NCBI RefSeq assembly: GCF_900101625.1 | Contig: NZ_FMYZ01000007.1 | Coordinates: forward strand, 248,001-312,000 | Origin: Cupriavidus sp. YR651 | GTDB lineage: Bacteria > Pseudomonadota > Gammaproteobacteria > Burkholderiales > Burkholderiaceae | Length of the DNA stretch: 64,000 bases | Direction: 5' to 3' | In this document: positions 53,124 to 61,592 of the stretch, piece after piece | How positions within the stretch are numbered: position 1 is the stretch's first letter | How the letters are laid out: the number at the start of each line of letters is the position of its first letter | Position numbers and translations under genes: made by a program | Notes under the pieces: model-generated | The model's database searches: none | What the model saw: the letters and a program-made list of their open reading frames with translations, nothing else | What the model was told of the DNA's origin: nothing

Positions 53124-54038
53124 ATGCGATTCTCCGTCTATCAAGAAAGCCGGAAGGGCGGCCGCCGTATCAACCAGGACCGCATGGGCTACTGCTTCAC
53201 GCGCGACGCCCTGTTGATGGTGCTGGCCGATGGCCTCGGCGGACACGCCCTGGGCGAAGTGGCGGCGCAACAGGCCCTGCAGACCCTGGCGCGCCAGTTC
53301 CAGTCCCAGGCTCGCCCGGCGATCCGCAACCCGGCCGATTTCCTGCAGGACACGGTCATGCTGGCCCACCGCGAGATCCATCGCTACGCCGAGGCCAATC
53401 GCCTGGCCGATATCCCGCGCACCACCGTGGTCTGCTGCCTGATCCAGAACGGCCAGATCCACTGGGCCCACGCGGGCGATTCCCGGCTGTACCTGATCCG
53501 CAAGGGCACCCTGCTTACCCGCACCCGCGACCACTCCAAGATCGAGAACCTGCTCCAGCAGGAGCGTGTGTCGGCGATCGAAGTGGCCAATCACCCCGAG
53601 CGCAACAAGCTGTACAACTGCCTCGGCTCGCCCAACCTGCCGCTGATCGATATTGGCGGCCCGGTGCGGCTGGAGCCGGGCGACGTGGCCATGCTGTGCT
53701 CGGACGGCCTCTGGGGCAGCCTGGAAGAGAAGGTCATCGTCGACAAGGTCACGCAACTGTCGGTTGTGCACGCCATTCCCGACATGATCGAACAGGCGCT
53801 CATGAATGCGGGCGAAGGTGCCGACAACACCACCGCGATCGCCATGATGTGGGAATCGGACGCCAACGTGCCCAACGAGGAGGCCGTGCTGACCGACACC
53901 CTGCCGCTGAACGCCTTCACCACGTCCATCCTGGAACGCACCGGCAACGAAAGCGACCTGCTGTCCGAGGAAGAAATCGAGCGCTCGATCGCCGAAATCC
54001 GGGCGGCCATCGACAAGACCAGCAACTTCATGCGCTAG
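53124..54038 (+). CDS. PP2C-family serine/threonine phosphatase
   Basis: A 304-residue PPM phosphatase. Metal-binding motifs are RRINQDRMG near residue 14, LADGLGGHALGE near 34, AHAGDSRLYLI near 115, SDGLWGSL near 193 and GADNTTAI near 232. An acidic C-terminal tail (SEEEIERSIAEIRAAIDK) follows. With the adjacent kinase it forms a reversible phosphorylation pair. I chose the ATG at 53124; upstream residues in the frame are not conserved-looking. Confidence 0.92.
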   Translation: MRFSVYQESRKGGRRINQDRMGYCFTRDALLMVLADGLGGHALGEVAAQQALQTLARQFQSQARPAIRNPADFLQDTVMLAHREIHRYAEANRLADIPRTTVVCCLIQNGQIHWAHAGDSRLYLIRKGTLLTRTRDHSKIENLLQQERVSAIEVANHPERNKLYNCLGSPNLPLIDIGGPVRLEPGDVAMLCSDGLWGSLEEKVIVDKVTQLSVVHAIPDMIEQALMNAGEGADNTTAIAMMWESDANVPNEEAVLTDTLPLNAFTTSILERTGNESDLLSEEEIERSIAEIRAAIDKTSNFMR

Positions 54039-54117
54039 GCGTGCCGGGCCACGGCGGGCACGCAAGGCCCGCCGGCGTTAGAATCGCGGTCTCACCCGAT
54101 TCCAACGAAAGATCCCC

Positions 54118-54834
54118 ATGCGACCCAGCGGACGCGCAGCCGATGCACTGCGACCCATCACCCTGACCCGCCACTACACCCGCCACGCCGAAGGTGCCGT
54201 GCTGAGTGCCTTTGGCGATACCAAGGTGTTGTGCACCGCCAGCGTGCTGGCCAAGGTGCCGCCCCACAAGAAAGGCAGCGGTGAAGGCTGGGTCACGGCC
54301 GAATACGGCATGCTGCCGCGCGCCACGCACACGCGGTCTGACCGCGAGGCCGCACGCGGCAAGCAGACTGGCCGCACGCAGGAAATCCAGCGCCTGATCG
54401 GCCGCGCCATGCGGTCGGTGTTCGACCTCGCCGCGCTGGGCGAATATACGATCCACCTCGATTGCGACGTGCTGCAGGCCGATGGCGGCACGCGCACCGC
54501 CGCCATCACCGGCGCCTTCGTGGCCGCGCACGATGCCGTCAGCACCATGCTGCGCAACGGCCTGATCGCGACCAGCCCGATCCGCGATTTCGTCGCCGCC
54601 GTGTCTGTTGGCATGGTGGACGGCGTGGCCGTGCTGGATCTCGACTACGCCGAGGACAGCGGTTGCGACACCGACATGAACGTGGTGATGACCGGGAGCG
54701 GCGGCTTCGTGGAAGTCCAGGGCACGGCGGAAGGCGCACCCTTCAGCCGCTCCGACCTGGACGCCATGACGCGTCTGGCCGAAGCCGGCATCAACGAGCT
54801 CGTGCGCCATCAGAAGCAGGCGCTCGGGCTGTAA
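54118..54834 (+). CDS. rph: Ribonuclease PH
   Basis: A 238-residue phosphorolytic exoribonuclease trimming tRNA 3' ends. Family motifs include the starting RPSGRAADALRPITLTRHYT, GWVTAEYGMLPRATHTR near residue 59 and LDLDYAEDSGCDTDMNVVMT near 173. It is full length. A typical -10 (TTAGAATCG) lies upstream, and rdgB follows after 19 bases. Confidence 0.96.
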   Translation: MRPSGRAADALRPITLTRHYTRHAEGAVLSAFGDTKVLCTASVLAKVPPHKKGSGEGWVTAEYGMLPRATHTRSDREAARGKQTGRTQEIQRLIGRAMRSVFDLAALGEYTIHLDCDVLQADGGTRTAAITGAFVAAHDAVSTMLRNGLIATSPIRDFVAAVSVGMVDGVAVLDLDYAEDSGCDTDMNVVMTGSGGFVEVQGTAEGAPFSRSDLDAMTRLAEAGINELVRHQKQALGL

Positions 54835-54853
54835 CCGACGCGAGGGGAAGACG

Positions 54854-55468
54854 ATGCAACGCCTGGTCCTGGCCTCCAACAATCCCGGCAAGCTGCGCGA
54901 ATTCGGCGCGCTGCTGTCGCCGCTCGGTTTCGACGTCGTGCCGCAAGGCCAGCTGGGAATTCCCGAGGCCGAGGAGCCGTTTCCGACCTTCGTCGAGAAC
55001 GCCCTCGCCAAGGCCCGCCACGCGAGCCGGCTGGCCGGCATGCCGGCACTTGCCGACGACTCTGGCATCTGCGTCGATGCGCTCGACGGCGCGCCCGGTG
55101 TGCACTCGGCCCGCTATGCACAGCGCGTGGGCAGGGCCAAGTCCGACGCCGCCAACAACGCGCATCTGATCTCGCAACTGGCCGGCAAACTGAACCGGCA
55201 TGCGCACTACTACTGCGTGCTGGTGCTGGTGCGCCACGCCGAGGATCCTCGCCCCATCATCGCCGAGGGCACGTGGGCGGGCGAGGTCGTCGACGCCCCG
55301 CGCGGCGCCGGTGGTTTCGGCTACGACCCGCACTTCCTGCTGCCCAAGCTTGGCAGGACAGCCGCCGAGCTGAGCGCCGAAGAGAAAAATTCCGTCAGCC
55401 ATCGCGCGCTGGCATTGCAGGGACTGGTGGCGCGGCTGCAGGCCGCCAGCCTCAAGGCAGGCGCATGA
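54854..55468 (+). CDS. rdgB: XTP/dITP diphosphatase
   Basis: A 204-residue HAM1/RdgB nucleotide-pool sanitising pyrophosphatase that removes XTP, ITP and dITP. ASNNPGKLREF near residue 7, TFVENALAKARHAS near 43 and ADDSGICVDAL near 65 are the catalytic and substrate segments; GFGYDPHFLL near 154 completes the fold. Its stop overlaps the hemW start (ATGA). Confidence 0.96.
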   Translation: MQRLVLASNNPGKLREFGALLSPLGFDVVPQGQLGIPEAEEPFPTFVENALAKARHASRLAGMPALADDSGICVDALDGAPGVHSARYAQRVGRAKSDAANNAHLISQLAGKLNRHAHYYCVLVLVRHAEDPRPIIAEGTWAGEVVDAPRGAGGFGYDPHFLLPKLGRTAAELSAEEKNSVSHRALALQGLVARLQAASLKAGA

Positions 55469-56733
55469 TCCCGATCGTTCCCGCCGGCAGCCCCGCGCCA
55501 TCCAAGCCGGCCGCCTCCCCACAGGTTTCCCCCGCGGACAACCAGCAGCTGTGGCTCAAGCCCGGCAAGATTGCCCTGCCCGGCTCGCCGCCACTGTCGC
55601 TCTACGTCCATATCCCGTGGTGCGTGCGCAAGTGCCCGTATTGCGATTTCAACTCGCATGCGGTGCCCGGCAAGACCGACAGCCACGACATCCCCGAGGA
55701 TATCTACCTCGACGCACTGCGGGCAGACCTCGAGCAATCGCTGCCACTGGTCTGGGGACGTCCGGTGCATACCGTCTTCATCGGCGGTGGCACGCCGAGC
55801 CTGCTGTCCGCCGCCGGCATGGACCGGCTGCTGTCGGACATCCGCGCGCTGCTGCCGCTCGATGCCGATGCCGAGATCACCATGGAAGCGAACCCGGGCA
55901 CGTTCGAAGCGGAGCGTTTTGCCAGCTATCGCGCCAGCGGCATCAACCGGCTGTCGATCGGCATCCAGAGCTTCAACGACGCGCACCTGCAGGCACTGGG
56001 CCGCATTCATGGCGAGCGCGAGGCGCGCAAGGCCATCGACATCGCGCTGGCGAGCTTTGACAACGTCAACCTGGACCTGATGTACGCGCTGCCGGGCCAG
56101 ACCGTCGACGAATGCGTCCGCGACCTGGACGCCGCGCTGTCCTACGGCACCACGCACCTGTCGCTCTATCACCTGACACTGGAACCCAACACGCTGTTCG
56201 CCAAGTTCCCGCCCGCGCTGCCGGACGAGGACGTCGCCTACGAAATGCAGGATGTCGTCGAGGCCCGCACGGCACAAGCGGGCTATCGGCACTATGAGAC
56301 GTCCGCCTACGCCAAGCCTCATCGCGAGGCGCGCCACAATCTGAATTACTGGCGATTTGGCGACTACCTCGGTATTGGCGCCGGTGCGCACGGCAAGCTG
56401 TCATTCCCGCATCGCGTGCTGCGCCAGATGCGCCACAAGCATCCGGCCACCTACATGGAGCACGCGATGGCGGGCAACGCCGTGCAGGAAGCGCGCGACG
56501 TCAGCGCCGACGAGTTGCCGTTCGAGTTCATGCTCAATGCGTTGCGACTGACCGATGGCGTGCCCGCATCAAGCTTCTACGACTACACCGGCCTGCCCTT
56601 GCATACGATCAGCAAGCAACTGGCGGCGGCGGAAAAGAAGGGGCTGCTCGAGGCCGACCTTGCCACGATCCGTCCGACCGAACTGGGCCGACGCTTCCTG
56701 AACGACCTGCAGGAGATGTTCCTGAAGGATTAG
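55465..56733 (+). CDS. hemW: Radical SAM protein HemW (oxygen-independent coproporphyrinogen oxidase-like)
   Basis: A 422-residue radical SAM enzyme. The cluster motif is CVRKCPYC (CxxxCxxC) near residue 53 in SLYVHIPWC; GGGTPSLLS near 108 and the C-terminal HemN_C domain match HemW, a haem chaperone rather than a true HemN. The first 35 residues are a Pro/Ala-rich extension. It overlaps rdgB by four bases and ends the rph-rdgB-hemW operon. Confidence 0.93.
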   Translation: MIPIVPAGSPAPSKPAASPQVSPADNQQLWLKPGKIALPGSPPLSLYVHIPWCVRKCPYCDFNSHAVPGKTDSHDIPEDIYLDALRADLEQSLPLVWGRPVHTVFIGGGTPSLLSAAGMDRLLSDIRALLPLDADAEITMEANPGTFEAERFASYRASGINRLSIGIQSFNDAHLQALGRIHGEREARKAIDIALASFDNVNLDLMYALPGQTVDECVRDLDAALSYGTTHLSLYHLTLEPNTLFAKFPPALPDEDVAYEMQDVVEARTAQAGYRHYETSAYAKPHREARHNLNYWRFGDYLGIGAGAHGKLSFPHRVLRQMRHKHPATYMEHAMAGNAVQEARDVSADELPFEFMLNALRLTDGVPASSFYDYTGLPLHTISKQLAAAEKKGLLEADLATIRPTELGRRFLNDLQEMFLKD

Positions 56734-56757
56734 GACTGCTCGCCACCGCCCAAAATG

Positions 56758-56787
56758 AAAACGCCACGCAGATCGCGTGGCGTTTTT
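56758..56787. terminator. Bidirectional terminator after hemW
   Basis: AAAACGCCACGC/GCGTGGCGTTTTT stem between convergent hemW and the glycine-zipper lipoprotein gene. Confidence 0.88.
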
Positions 56788-56905
56788 GTTCCTGCACGGG
56801 AAGTGGGCGCTGCAGTGGCCATCCGTGGATCCCGGTCGCTCTCAATCGCTTCGACGACGACCGGTCACGGACTCCCCAGGCAATACTTAATACTCAACTA
56901 AGCAC

Positions 56906-57418
56906 TCAGTACGGCGTGGCCATGTCATTGGCTACGCGTGCGCGGTCGCCCACGCGCAGGTTGCCGACATTGCTCTGGGTCACCGTCGCCACGCGGCCAT
57001 CATCCAGTCGGACGTTCACGCGATACACCGTCTGCGAACTGGAACCCGCGCGCTTTTCGATCTGGTTGCCTGCCACGGCACCCACCACGGCGCCACCGAT
57101 CGTCGCCACGGTCTGACCGCTGCCACCGCCGATCTGGTGGCCAAGCAAGCCGCCGGCCGCGCCACCGACCACCGTGCCAAGCAGGCCGGAGCTGCCCTGC
57201 TGCGTCGTGACCGGTTCAATCGACTCCACCCTGCCCACGAATACCGAACCGGTGGGCGCCTGATAGGTCGACGCATTGGGATTCTGATAGCCGGTGGTCG
57301 GGGGCGGCGCGGTGTTGTAGTTGCCATAACCGCTGTAGCCTGGCTGCGCACAACCGGCAAGGCCTGCCACGATTGCCATCGCACCCAGCGCCAGCCATGA
57401 TTTTCGTTGATGCTGCAT
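56906..57418 (-). CDS. Glycine-zipper outer-membrane lipoprotein (SlyB/17-kDa antigen type)
   Basis: A 170-residue lipoprotein: signal peptide with lipobox LAGC (Cys about residue 23), a Tyr/Asn/Pro-rich linker, then a glycine-zipper 2TM region (LLGTVVGGAAGGLLGHQIGG and IGGAVVGAVAGNQIEK) and a small beta-domain ending. Related proteins reinforce the envelope under divalent-cation stress. AGGAG precedes the ATG. Confidence 0.9.
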   Translation of the reverse strand: MQHQRKSWLALGAMAIVAGLAGCAQPGYSGYGNYNTAPPPTTGYQNPNASTYQAPTGSVFVGRVESIEPVTTQQGSSGLLGTVVGGAAGGLLGHQIGGGSGQTVATIGGAVVGAVAGNQIEKRAGSSSQTVYRVNVRLDDGRVATVTQSNVGNLRVGDRARVANDMATPY

Positions 57419-57592
57419 GGGAGATACTCCTCTGTCACCTGTTTGAAATGCGAACGCGAGGCATGCCAGCGCCGCGCGTCGTCCCCAGTATGAGGCTGGC
57501 AGTGGCCATAGGTTCCGTGGTGTCCGACAAACGCCGACAGCGCAACGGCTGTACTCGGCGCGTGCATCACACTGCGGCGGCGCACATGCTTG

Positions 57593-57598
57593 TATAAT
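57593..57598 (+). promoter_or_regulatory. Candidate -10 element of tRNA-Ser
   Basis: A perfect TATAAT lies 48 bases before the tRNA; a second TACAAT occurs near 57627. No convincing -35 is seen for either. Confidence 0.4.
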
Positions 57599-57646
57599 GC
57601 GCGGCCGGGCGCGTGGGCTTCCACGCTACAATGCCCGCAAGTTCCC

Positions 57647-57736
57647 GGAAGCGTGGCCGAGTGGTTTAAGGCAGCAGTCTTGAAAACTGCCGATGGGGTG
57701 ACCCATCCGTGAGTTCGAATCTCACCGCTTCCGCCA
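57647..57736 (+). tRNA. tRNA-Ser (TGA)
   Basis: A 90-base class II tRNA with a long variable arm: acceptor GGAAGCG pairs with CGCTTCC, anticodon TGA sits in CAGTCTTGAAAACTG, and the T loop is AGTTCGAATCT. It ends GCCA, so CCA is encoded. It reads UCA and related serine codons. Confidence 0.96.
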
Positions 57737-57744
57737 GACATGAG

Positions 57745-57778
57745 AACGGCCCGTGCGATGTGCTCGCACGGGCTGTTT
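57745..57778 (+). terminator. Terminator after tRNA-Ser
   Basis: Arms AACGGCCCGTGCGA and TCGCACGGGCTGTT pair with one G-T, loop TGTGC, then TTTGCTTT. Confidence 0.75.
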
Positions 57779-57810
57779 GCTTTGGATCTTTCGCTGCCGG
57801 GCGACGGCAA

Positions 57811-57838
57811 TAAAAAACCCCGCCATCGCGGCGGGGCA
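57811..57838 (-). terminator. Terminator of the Bug/gudD genes
   Basis: On the minus strand GCCCCGCC/GGCGGGG-type stem is followed by TTTTTTATTG, about 90 bases after the Bug receptor stop. Confidence 0.8.
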
Positions 57839-57923
57839 AATTACTTCCTGTGGAGCATCTTGACCCCCCCACGCGGATCAGCGCGCTCTGAGGCGTCGCT
57901 GTCCCGGCCATCTGGGCCGACGG

Positions 57924-58970
57924 TTATTCTGCGGTGATCTTCCCCTGCTCGATCACAGTCTTCCAGCGCTTGAGTTCCTGGTTCTCGAACTGGACAAACT
58001 GTTCCGGCGTGTTGGCCACGACTTCAAAGCCGCTCTCCGCCAGCTTCTGTTGCATCTTCGGATCCTTGAGCGCGCCAACCAGTGCGCCATGCAGGCGCGC
58101 CTTCACGTCAGCCGGCAACCCCTTGGGCGCGGCCACGCCTTGCCACGAGTACACCTCCACATCCTTCACGCCGCCTTCGGCCATCGTCGGCACATCCGGC
58201 AACACGGCCGAGCGCTTGTCGGACGTCACCGCCAGCGCGCGGAGCTTGCCGGTGCGGATGTGCTGCAGCACTGCATTCACGTTCTGGAACGAGACATCGA
58301 CCTGGCCTGCCAGCAGGTCCGAGATCGCCGGCGCGCCGCCCTTGTAGGGCACGTGCAAGCCTTCGGTGGCGCTCTTCTGCCAGTACAGCGCGGCAGTCAG
58401 ATGGTCCGATGAGCCGGCACCCGAGGTCGCAAAGCTGACCTTGCCCGGATTCTTCTTCATATAGGCCACGAGCTCGGGTAGCGACTTGGCCGGAAAGTTC
58501 GGATTGGCCACCAGCACGTTGGGCGCACGAACCGCCACGGTCAGTAGGTCGAAGTCCTTGGCCGGGTCATACGGCAGGTTCTTCTGGAGGAACGGATTGA
58601 CGGCGTAGACGCCGATCGAGGCCACCATCATCGTGTAGCCATCGGCGGGCGCACGCTTGACGTAGGTGGCGCCGATCGCACCCGTGGCGCCCGGCCGGTT
58701 GTCGATGACGAACGGCTGGCCCAGTTTCTCGTTCAGCGGCGGCGCCAGCATGCGCGCGATGGTGTCGGTGGAGCCGCCCGCCGGGAACGGCACGACGACG
58801 GAAACGGCCTTCTGCGGCCATGCCGCGTTGGCCGCCATGGCGGCACTGCTGACTGCGGCGCCGGCCGCGAGGGCGATGGCCACGCTGGCACAGCCGCGCA
58901 GCAGGATGGAAATCCGGGACGCGCGCAGCGCGACCCCATGCGCCGAAGCCGGCGTGGGTTGGGTGTTCAT
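57924..58970 (-). CDS. Bug-family (TctC) periplasmic receptor
   Basis: A 348-residue periplasmic solute receptor. A long signal peptide runs to AMA (about residue 46); the mature part has WPQKAVSVVVPFPAGGSTDT, NRPGATGAIGATYVKRAPAD and YKGGAPAISDLLAGQVD, all diagnostic. Bug proteins bind carboxylates, often without a linked TctAB permease, as here. Being directly behind gudD (80 bases) it probably binds glucarate or a related aldarate. GGAG precedes the ATG at 58970. Confidence 0.92.
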   Translation of the reverse strand: MNTQPTPASAHGVALRASRISILLRGCASVAIALAAGAAVSSAAMAANAAWPQKAVSVVVPFPAGGSTDTIARMLAPPLNEKLGQPFVIDNRPGATGAIGATYVKRAPADGYTMMVASIGVYAVNPFLQKNLPYDPAKDFDLLTVAVRAPNVLVANPNFPAKSLPELVAYMKKNPGKVSFATSGAGSSDHLTAALYWQKSATEGLHVPYKGGAPAISDLLAGQVDVSFQNVNAVLQHIRTGKLRALAVTSDKRSAVLPDVPTMAEGGVKDVEVYSWQGVAAPKGLPADVKARLHGALVGALKDPKMQQKLAESGFEVVANTPEQFVQFENQELKRWKTVIEQGKITAE

Positions 58971-59050
58971 CGTGTCTCCTGCCTTGGTGAATCTTGTTAT
59001 TGAAATCACATCCGACAGGGCCGCAGATGCCCTGCCGGCGACCCGGGGCG

Positions 59051-60409
59051 TTACCTGACCATGCAGGGCGCCTTGTTGTTGAACTTCCAGTTCGGAATCA
59101 GGAACTGCATGGCGATGGCGTCGTCTCGCGCGCCGAGGCCCTTCTGCTGGTACAGCGCATTGGCGCGGGCCAGCGCGTCCATGTCGAGCTCCACGCCAAG
59201 CCCCGGGGCCTTGGGCACCTGCACCAGGCCGCCCTCGATCTTCAGCGGATCGCGCGTCAGGTGTTCGCCGTCCTGCCAGATCCAGTGCGTGTCGATGGCG
59301 GTGACACGCCCCGGCGCGGCAGCCGCCACATGCGTGAACATCGCGAGCGAGATGTCGAAGTGGTTGTTCGAATGCGAGCCCCACGTCAGGCCCCACTCGG
59401 CACACATCTGCGCCACGCGCACGGATCCCTGCATGGTCCAGAAATGCGGATCCGCCAGCGGAATATCCACCGAATGCAAACGCACCGCGTGACCCATCTG
59501 GCGCCAGTCAGTGGCGATCATGTTGGTGGCGGTGGGCAGTCCGGTGGCCGTGCGGAACTCGGCCATGATCTCGCGCCCCGAATAGCCGTCTTCGGCGCCG
59601 CAGGGATCTTCCGCATAGGCGAGGATGCCGTGCTTGTCGCGGCACAGGCGGATGGCGTCGGCCAGCAGCCAGCCACCGTTCGGGTCCAGGGTCACGCGCG
59701 CTTTCGGGAAGCGCTCGTGCAGCGCGATGATCGCTTCCATTTCCTCGTCGCCACGCAGGACGCCGCCCTTGAGCTTGAAGTCGTTGAAGCCATAGCGTTC
59801 ATACGCGGCCTCGGCCAGGCGGACCACGCCTTTGGCGTCCATCGCCACTTCATTGCGCAGGCGGAACCATTCGTTGTCCGCGCCGGGTTCGGTGCGATAG
59901 TCCAGCGTGGTGCGCTGGCGGTCGCCGATATAGAACAGGTAGCCCAGCATCTCCACGGCATCGCGCTGCTGGCCTTCGCCGAGCAGCGCGGCGACGGGTA
60001 CCTGCAGGTGCTTGCCGAGCAGGTCGAGCAACGCGGCTTCCAGCGCGGTGACGGCATGGATCGTGATGCGCAGGTCGAAGGTCTGCAGGCCGCGACCGCC
60101 CGCGTCGCGGCTGGCGAATGTCGCGCGCACCTTGTTCAGGATGGCCTGGTACTGGCCGATGGGCTGGCCCACCACCAGTGCGCGGGCGTCGTCCAGCGTC
60201 TGGCGGATGCCTTCGCCACCGGGCACTTCTCCCACACCGGTGTTGCCGGCGCTGTCACGCAGGATGACGATATTGCGGGTGAAGTACGGGCCGTGAGCGC
60301 CGGACAGGTTCATCAGCATGCTGTCGTGGCCCGCCACGGGCACGACAGTCAGCTCGGTAACAACAGGCGTCGCAATGCCCGCGGCAGAATTGGCCTGGGT
60401 AGCATTCAT
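59051..60409 (-). CDS. gudD: Glucarate dehydratase
   Basis: A 452-residue enolase-superfamily enzyme closely resembling E. coli GudD as I remember it. Signatures are PVAGHDSMLMNLSGAHGPYF near residue 24, the base Lys in FNDFKLKGGV near 210, metal ligands in TLDPNGGW, YAEDPCGAEDG and PTATNMIATDW, and the catalytic His in GSHSNNHFDI near 343. It dehydrates D-glucarate to 5-dehydro-4-deoxy-D-glucarate. It is first in a minus-strand unit with the Bug receptor and divergent from the GntR gene. Confidence 0.95.
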   Translation of the reverse strand: MNATQANSAAGIATPVVTELTVVPVAGHDSMLMNLSGAHGPYFTRNIVILRDSAGNTGVGEVPGGEGIRQTLDDARALVVGQPIGQYQAILNKVRATFASRDAGGRGLQTFDLRITIHAVTALEAALLDLLGKHLQVPVAALLGEGQQRDAVEMLGYLFYIGDRQRTTLDYRTEPGADNEWFRLRNEVAMDAKGVVRLAEAAYERYGFNDFKLKGGVLRGDEEMEAIIALHERFPKARVTLDPNGGWLLADAIRLCRDKHGILAYAEDPCGAEDGYSGREIMAEFRTATGLPTATNMIATDWRQMGHAVRLHSVDIPLADPHFWTMQGSVRVAQMCAEWGLTWGSHSNNHFDISLAMFTHVAAAAPGRVTAIDTHWIWQDGEHLTRDPLKIEGGLVQVPKAPGLGVELDMDALARANALYQQKGLGARDDAIAMQFLIPNWKFNNKAPCMVR

Positions 60410-60579
60410 GTGGATCGTCTCCGAAATCCTGGTGAAAGTGTCGCCGGGATCGCGCTCTCCGCATGCGAAAATGCGCCCGCTGTTGTTCTTATAGCCCGTT
60501 TTGTGACTGATAGTACGGCGGACACCTGACGCTCCGCTGCCACAACGTGGCTGTATCGGCAAGCGCCTGTGCGTTATCT

Positions 60580-60609
60580 GTCGTCGTACGACTTATGACG
60601 CAGTATAAT
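60580..60609. promoter_or_regulatory. Operator and promoter between gudD and the GntR gene
   Basis: GTCGTCGTACGACTTATGAC (60580-60599) contains the perfect palindrome GTCGTACGAC and shares the end GTCATAAG (complement strand) with sites at 28163 and 61465. A consensus TATAAT (60604-60609) follows, so the operator occupies the -35 region of the regulator promoter and could also affect gudD. Confidence 0.65.
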
Positions 60610-60654
60610 GAGCGCATCTCGACCCGGTCAAGACCATCGTTTTCCCCCATCCCC

Positions 60655-61404
60655 ATGTCCAACGTTCCGATGACTTCGCCCGCTCCCCTGCGCCGCCGCG
60701 GCCGCACGCTTGCTGAAGAAGTGGTCGGCAATCTGACCGAGAGCATCCAGCAGGGCCAGCTCAAGCCGGGCGACAAACTCCCCACCGAATCCGAAATCAT
60801 GGCCACGCTGGGCGTGAGCCGGACGGTCGTGCGCGAGGCCCTGTCGCGCCTGCAGGCCAGCGGCCTGGTGGAAACGCGCCATGGCATCGGCACGTTCGTG
60901 CTGAATCGCCCACTCGACACCCATTCGCCGTTCCGCATCGATCCCTCCGCCATGGTCACGGCCATGGACGTACTGGCGATGCTGGAATTCCGCGTGAGCC
61001 TGGAAGCCGAGGCCGCCAGCCTGGCTGCCACGCGCCGCAGCGACGACCACCTCGGCGCCATGCGCCGCGCGCTGGACGAGCTCAAGCGCAACGCCGCGGA
61101 AGGCAACGATGCGGTGGGCTCCGATTTCGAGTTCCACCTGTCCATCGCCCGCGCCACCGGCAATCGCTATTTCACCGACATCATGGGTCACCTTGGCACG
61201 ATGGTGATCCCGCGTAGCCGGCTGCAAGTGAATACGCCGGAACGCGAGCAATATCTGGAACGCGTGAATTTCGAGCACGAAAGCATCTACGATGCGATCG
61301 AGCGCCGCGATCCCGAGGCCGCCAAGGCGGCCATGCGCATGCACCTGACCAACAGCCGCGAGCGCCTGCGCAAGGCGTCCGCGATGGCAGGAACGCCGGC
61401 CTGA
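60655..61404 (+). CDS. GntR-family (FadR/FCD) regulator of sugar-acid catabolism
   Basis: A 249-residue regulator with a winged helix (residues 15-85, PGDKLPTESEIMATLGVSRT and VVREALSRLQASGLVETRHG) and an FCD ligand domain carrying the metal-site pattern DFEFHLSIARATGN and late His residues. It lies between gudD and the KGSA dehydrogenase and has a palindrome over its own promoter. Similar regulators of glucarate/galactarate genes are described in related bacteria; a repressor released by an aldarate or its dehydration product is the natural hypothesis. Start at 60655. Confidence 0.9.
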   Translation: MSNVPMTSPAPLRRRGRTLAEEVVGNLTESIQQGQLKPGDKLPTESEIMATLGVSRTVVREALSRLQASGLVETRHGIGTFVLNRPLDTHSPFRIDPSAMVTAMDVLAMLEFRVSLEAEAASLAATRRSDDHLGAMRRALDELKRNAAEGNDAVGSDFEFHLSIARATGNRYFTDIMGHLGTMVIPRSRLQVNTPEREQYLERVNFEHESIYDAIERRDPEAAKAAMRMHLTNSRERLRKASAMAGTPA

Positions 61405-61464
61405 GGCCGGTGCGCCACCCGGGGATATCCTCACGGGCGGCGCGGTTGCAGCCTCGCGCCCCAT

Positions 61465-61485
61465 GTCATATGATGTCTTATGACA
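61465..61485. promoter_or_regulatory. Operator-like site upstream of KGSA dehydrogenase
   Basis: GTCATATGATGTCTTATGAC (61465-61484); its complement differs from 28163-28182 at one base. The palindrome TGTCTTATGACA spans 61474-61485. It lies about 108 bases before the ATG at 61593. Confidence 0.7.
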
Positions 61486-61592
61486 AAGCTGTCATGCACG
61501 ATTTCCAGAGCCTGTGCTGTGTTACCCGTGTCATCCTGTAGGCACAGGCCCTTTCCTCTTCTTCCTCCCATCCCCCGCAGGACAAACAGATC

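Noticed and set aside
51789..54065. 758-codon minus-strand frame opposite the kinase and phosphatase
   Set aside because: Spans two real genes and their gap in antisense; Gln/His/Gly-rich.
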